The notes beneath the pieces are model-generated. The model ran no database searches. It was not told the origin of the DNA and saw only the letters and a program-made list of their open reading frames with translations. The translations under genes were made by a program, and so were the position numbers. Shown here in pieces: positions 55,791 through 64,000 of a stretch of 64,000 nt of DNA. Within the stretch, counting starts at the first letter, position 1. Every line of letters starts with the position of its first letter. The stretch comes from Bedellia somnulentella (taxonomy: Eukaryota; Arthropoda; Insecta; Lepidoptera; Bedelliidae), in the NCBI GenBank assembly GCA_963576735.1, contig OY755174.1, positions 186,001-250,000 of the forward strand, in the 5' to 3' direction.

Positions 55791-56364
55791 GTAATAAAAA
55801 AGATGTAACTAGCATTAATTCTTTGTAATTTTATCATCGGGTCAAAATTCACCAACGATTGTCATAGTAAAATTGTCTCATTTTTCCAATATGTTTAGAA
55901 ATATTTTCAACTGCAGGGCTCTCCATTTATTAAATATATCCATCGTTGGTATCTCACAAGGCAATCCACATATGTTCCCAGCTGTCAACCTCTATAAGGT
56001 TCAAAAGTTTAAACAGTTAAAGTGCTATACGGGTGTTCCTATTAGTACTGTTTAGAGCGTAATTGTGTGGATTTCGCGCAGTAATTCAAACACAAGGTAA
56101 GAGTAAGAGTGCCATCCGTTTATGACCCTTACAGTCTTACGTTAGTGTTTCTACTAGAGTTGTACTATAATAGCGGTTGAAAACAAAACGAACAATTTTA
56201 GTGTAGGCGCTGTCACTAATTAACATAAGAGTTCGTGCACGCACTCGTCGCGGCTGTTTGTCTGCAATAGTTGTTGGAAAAATGAACCTAATAATGAGAC
56301 TTTACAGTGTGGCGCTTTTCCGTCTCTGTCGCTCCCACCCAACTGGGCACGCGAGCGAGCACGC

Positions 56365-63279
<6,915 letters not shown>

Positions 63280-63547
63280 CTGTAAGCAATAGTTAAAAGA
63301 TGTTTTATAATAAAATACGATCAATGAGAGCAGGAGGTCTACTCTTGACAACGAGGACGATAAAAGCATATGTATCTCTTCTTACCTTTATAGACATTTA
63401 TATTTCTGTCTCGCTCACACGAAACGAATGTTAGAATTTGTAATTTTTGATAAGTGAGTATACATGGAAATATTTGACAAAACCAACGATACCTCCGTAG
63501 TTGTCGTTGGTTTCATTGACTAGTAAGCGCCAAAATGAATATTATTT

Positions 63548-63651
63548 TACCTCTAGAGAGGTTTGCCAGGATCGTATAAAGTGGCGATCGATAGTCTCTG
63601 CCTACCCCAATGGGAACTAACGGCGTGAGAATATGTATGTATGTATTTTAC
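63548..63651 (+). mobile_element. RTE 3' fragment
   Basis: GAGAGGTTTGCCAGGATCGT, GATCGATAGTCTCTGCCTAC, GGCGTGAGAATATGTATG. Only the last 100 bp. Confidence 0.8.
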
Positions 63652-63676
63652 ACTTCTGTTATAAACTTCGTTTTAC

Positions 63677-63722
63677 CTTTGAAGTGGCGAGTGGGACAGG
63701 GATGTAATTAAATAGCAGTTCA
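63677..63722 (-). CDS. PASK: possible upstream PASK exon
   Basis: CTTAG|TGAAC to AAG|GTAAAA, encoding ELLFNYIPVPLATSK in phase 0 with the next exon (GINKSTSS). Short, and no conserved motif supports it. Confidence 0.35.
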
Positions 63723-64000
63723 CTAAGACGCAATACAATCAACTGTGATTTACAATGTAAGAGCGGGGGACGGTGGTCACAATTAAACCTTAGAAGAGGA
63801 TTAAGTGACCACGATATAACCATTGTATAATGTATTTTTTCTTTATAATGAATAAATAATTTAAAAAAAAAAAGGTTAATAGGTTTGCGATTACAGTTAT
63901 TTATGATTTGAAGACTAATCATTTAATTCTCTAGGCTCTTAGAGTGGCAGTTTAGCTATTAAAAAAGGAATAGCGATATTATAAGAGTTCTAAATGCAGG

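Overview
The window is eukaryotic nuclear DNA, AT-rich and packed with transposable elements, with GC-richer exons as small islands. Lepidopteran-type Helitron-like elements, RTE retroposons and arthropod gene families point to a moth or butterfly. That assignment is inferred from repeat and gene family, not from a marker gene. A 200-base run of N at 176-375 marks an assembly gap.

Three protein genes can be followed, all on the minus strand. (1) At the left edge, exons 1-3 of an arthropod phosphoenolpyruvate synthase-like gene (coding from 3974 leftward past 511); the gene runs off the window. (2) A complete prolyl endopeptidase gene, 15 coding exons from 40653 down to the stop at 8033, 752 codons, with phases matching at every junction and Ser/Asp/His all present. 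(3) The 3' half of a PAS-domain serine/threonine kinase (PASK) gene, whole kinase domain plus C-terminal tail, from about 63279 down to the stop at 56365; the PAS domains lie beyond the right edge. Two further isolated exon-like sequences (46750-46899 minus, 55733-55790 plus) and one basic ORF (43683-43961) may belong to genes I cannot assemble.

The introns and spacers hold most of the sequence. They contain a nearly full-length RTE retroposon (34321-38612) with a truncated second LINE inside it; a LOA-like LINE with RNase H (about 10345-13540); a decayed Jockey-like LINE (49035-51050); about two dozen copies of a 240-bp short element whose two ends match those of the RTE; a 370-bp tRNA-headed SINE family with a related 3' tail and 11-14 bp target duplications; Helitron-like elements; and several inverted-repeat families.

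The most unusual features touch the genes themselves. A 58-60 bp minisatellite is built from the 3' end of prolyl endopeptidase exon 11 together with its splice donor. A SINE has landed at the exon 7 acceptor so that its target duplication copies the 3' splice site. The 5' half of a PASK kinase exon, with its acceptor, is present three times. A 15-bp coding repeat lengthens the prolyl endopeptidase loop between the catalytic Asp and His. A long-inverted-repeat element carries part of a PIN-like/CXC gene, and a small two-ORF plus-strand unit with a membrane segment sits in a prolyl endopeptidase intron.
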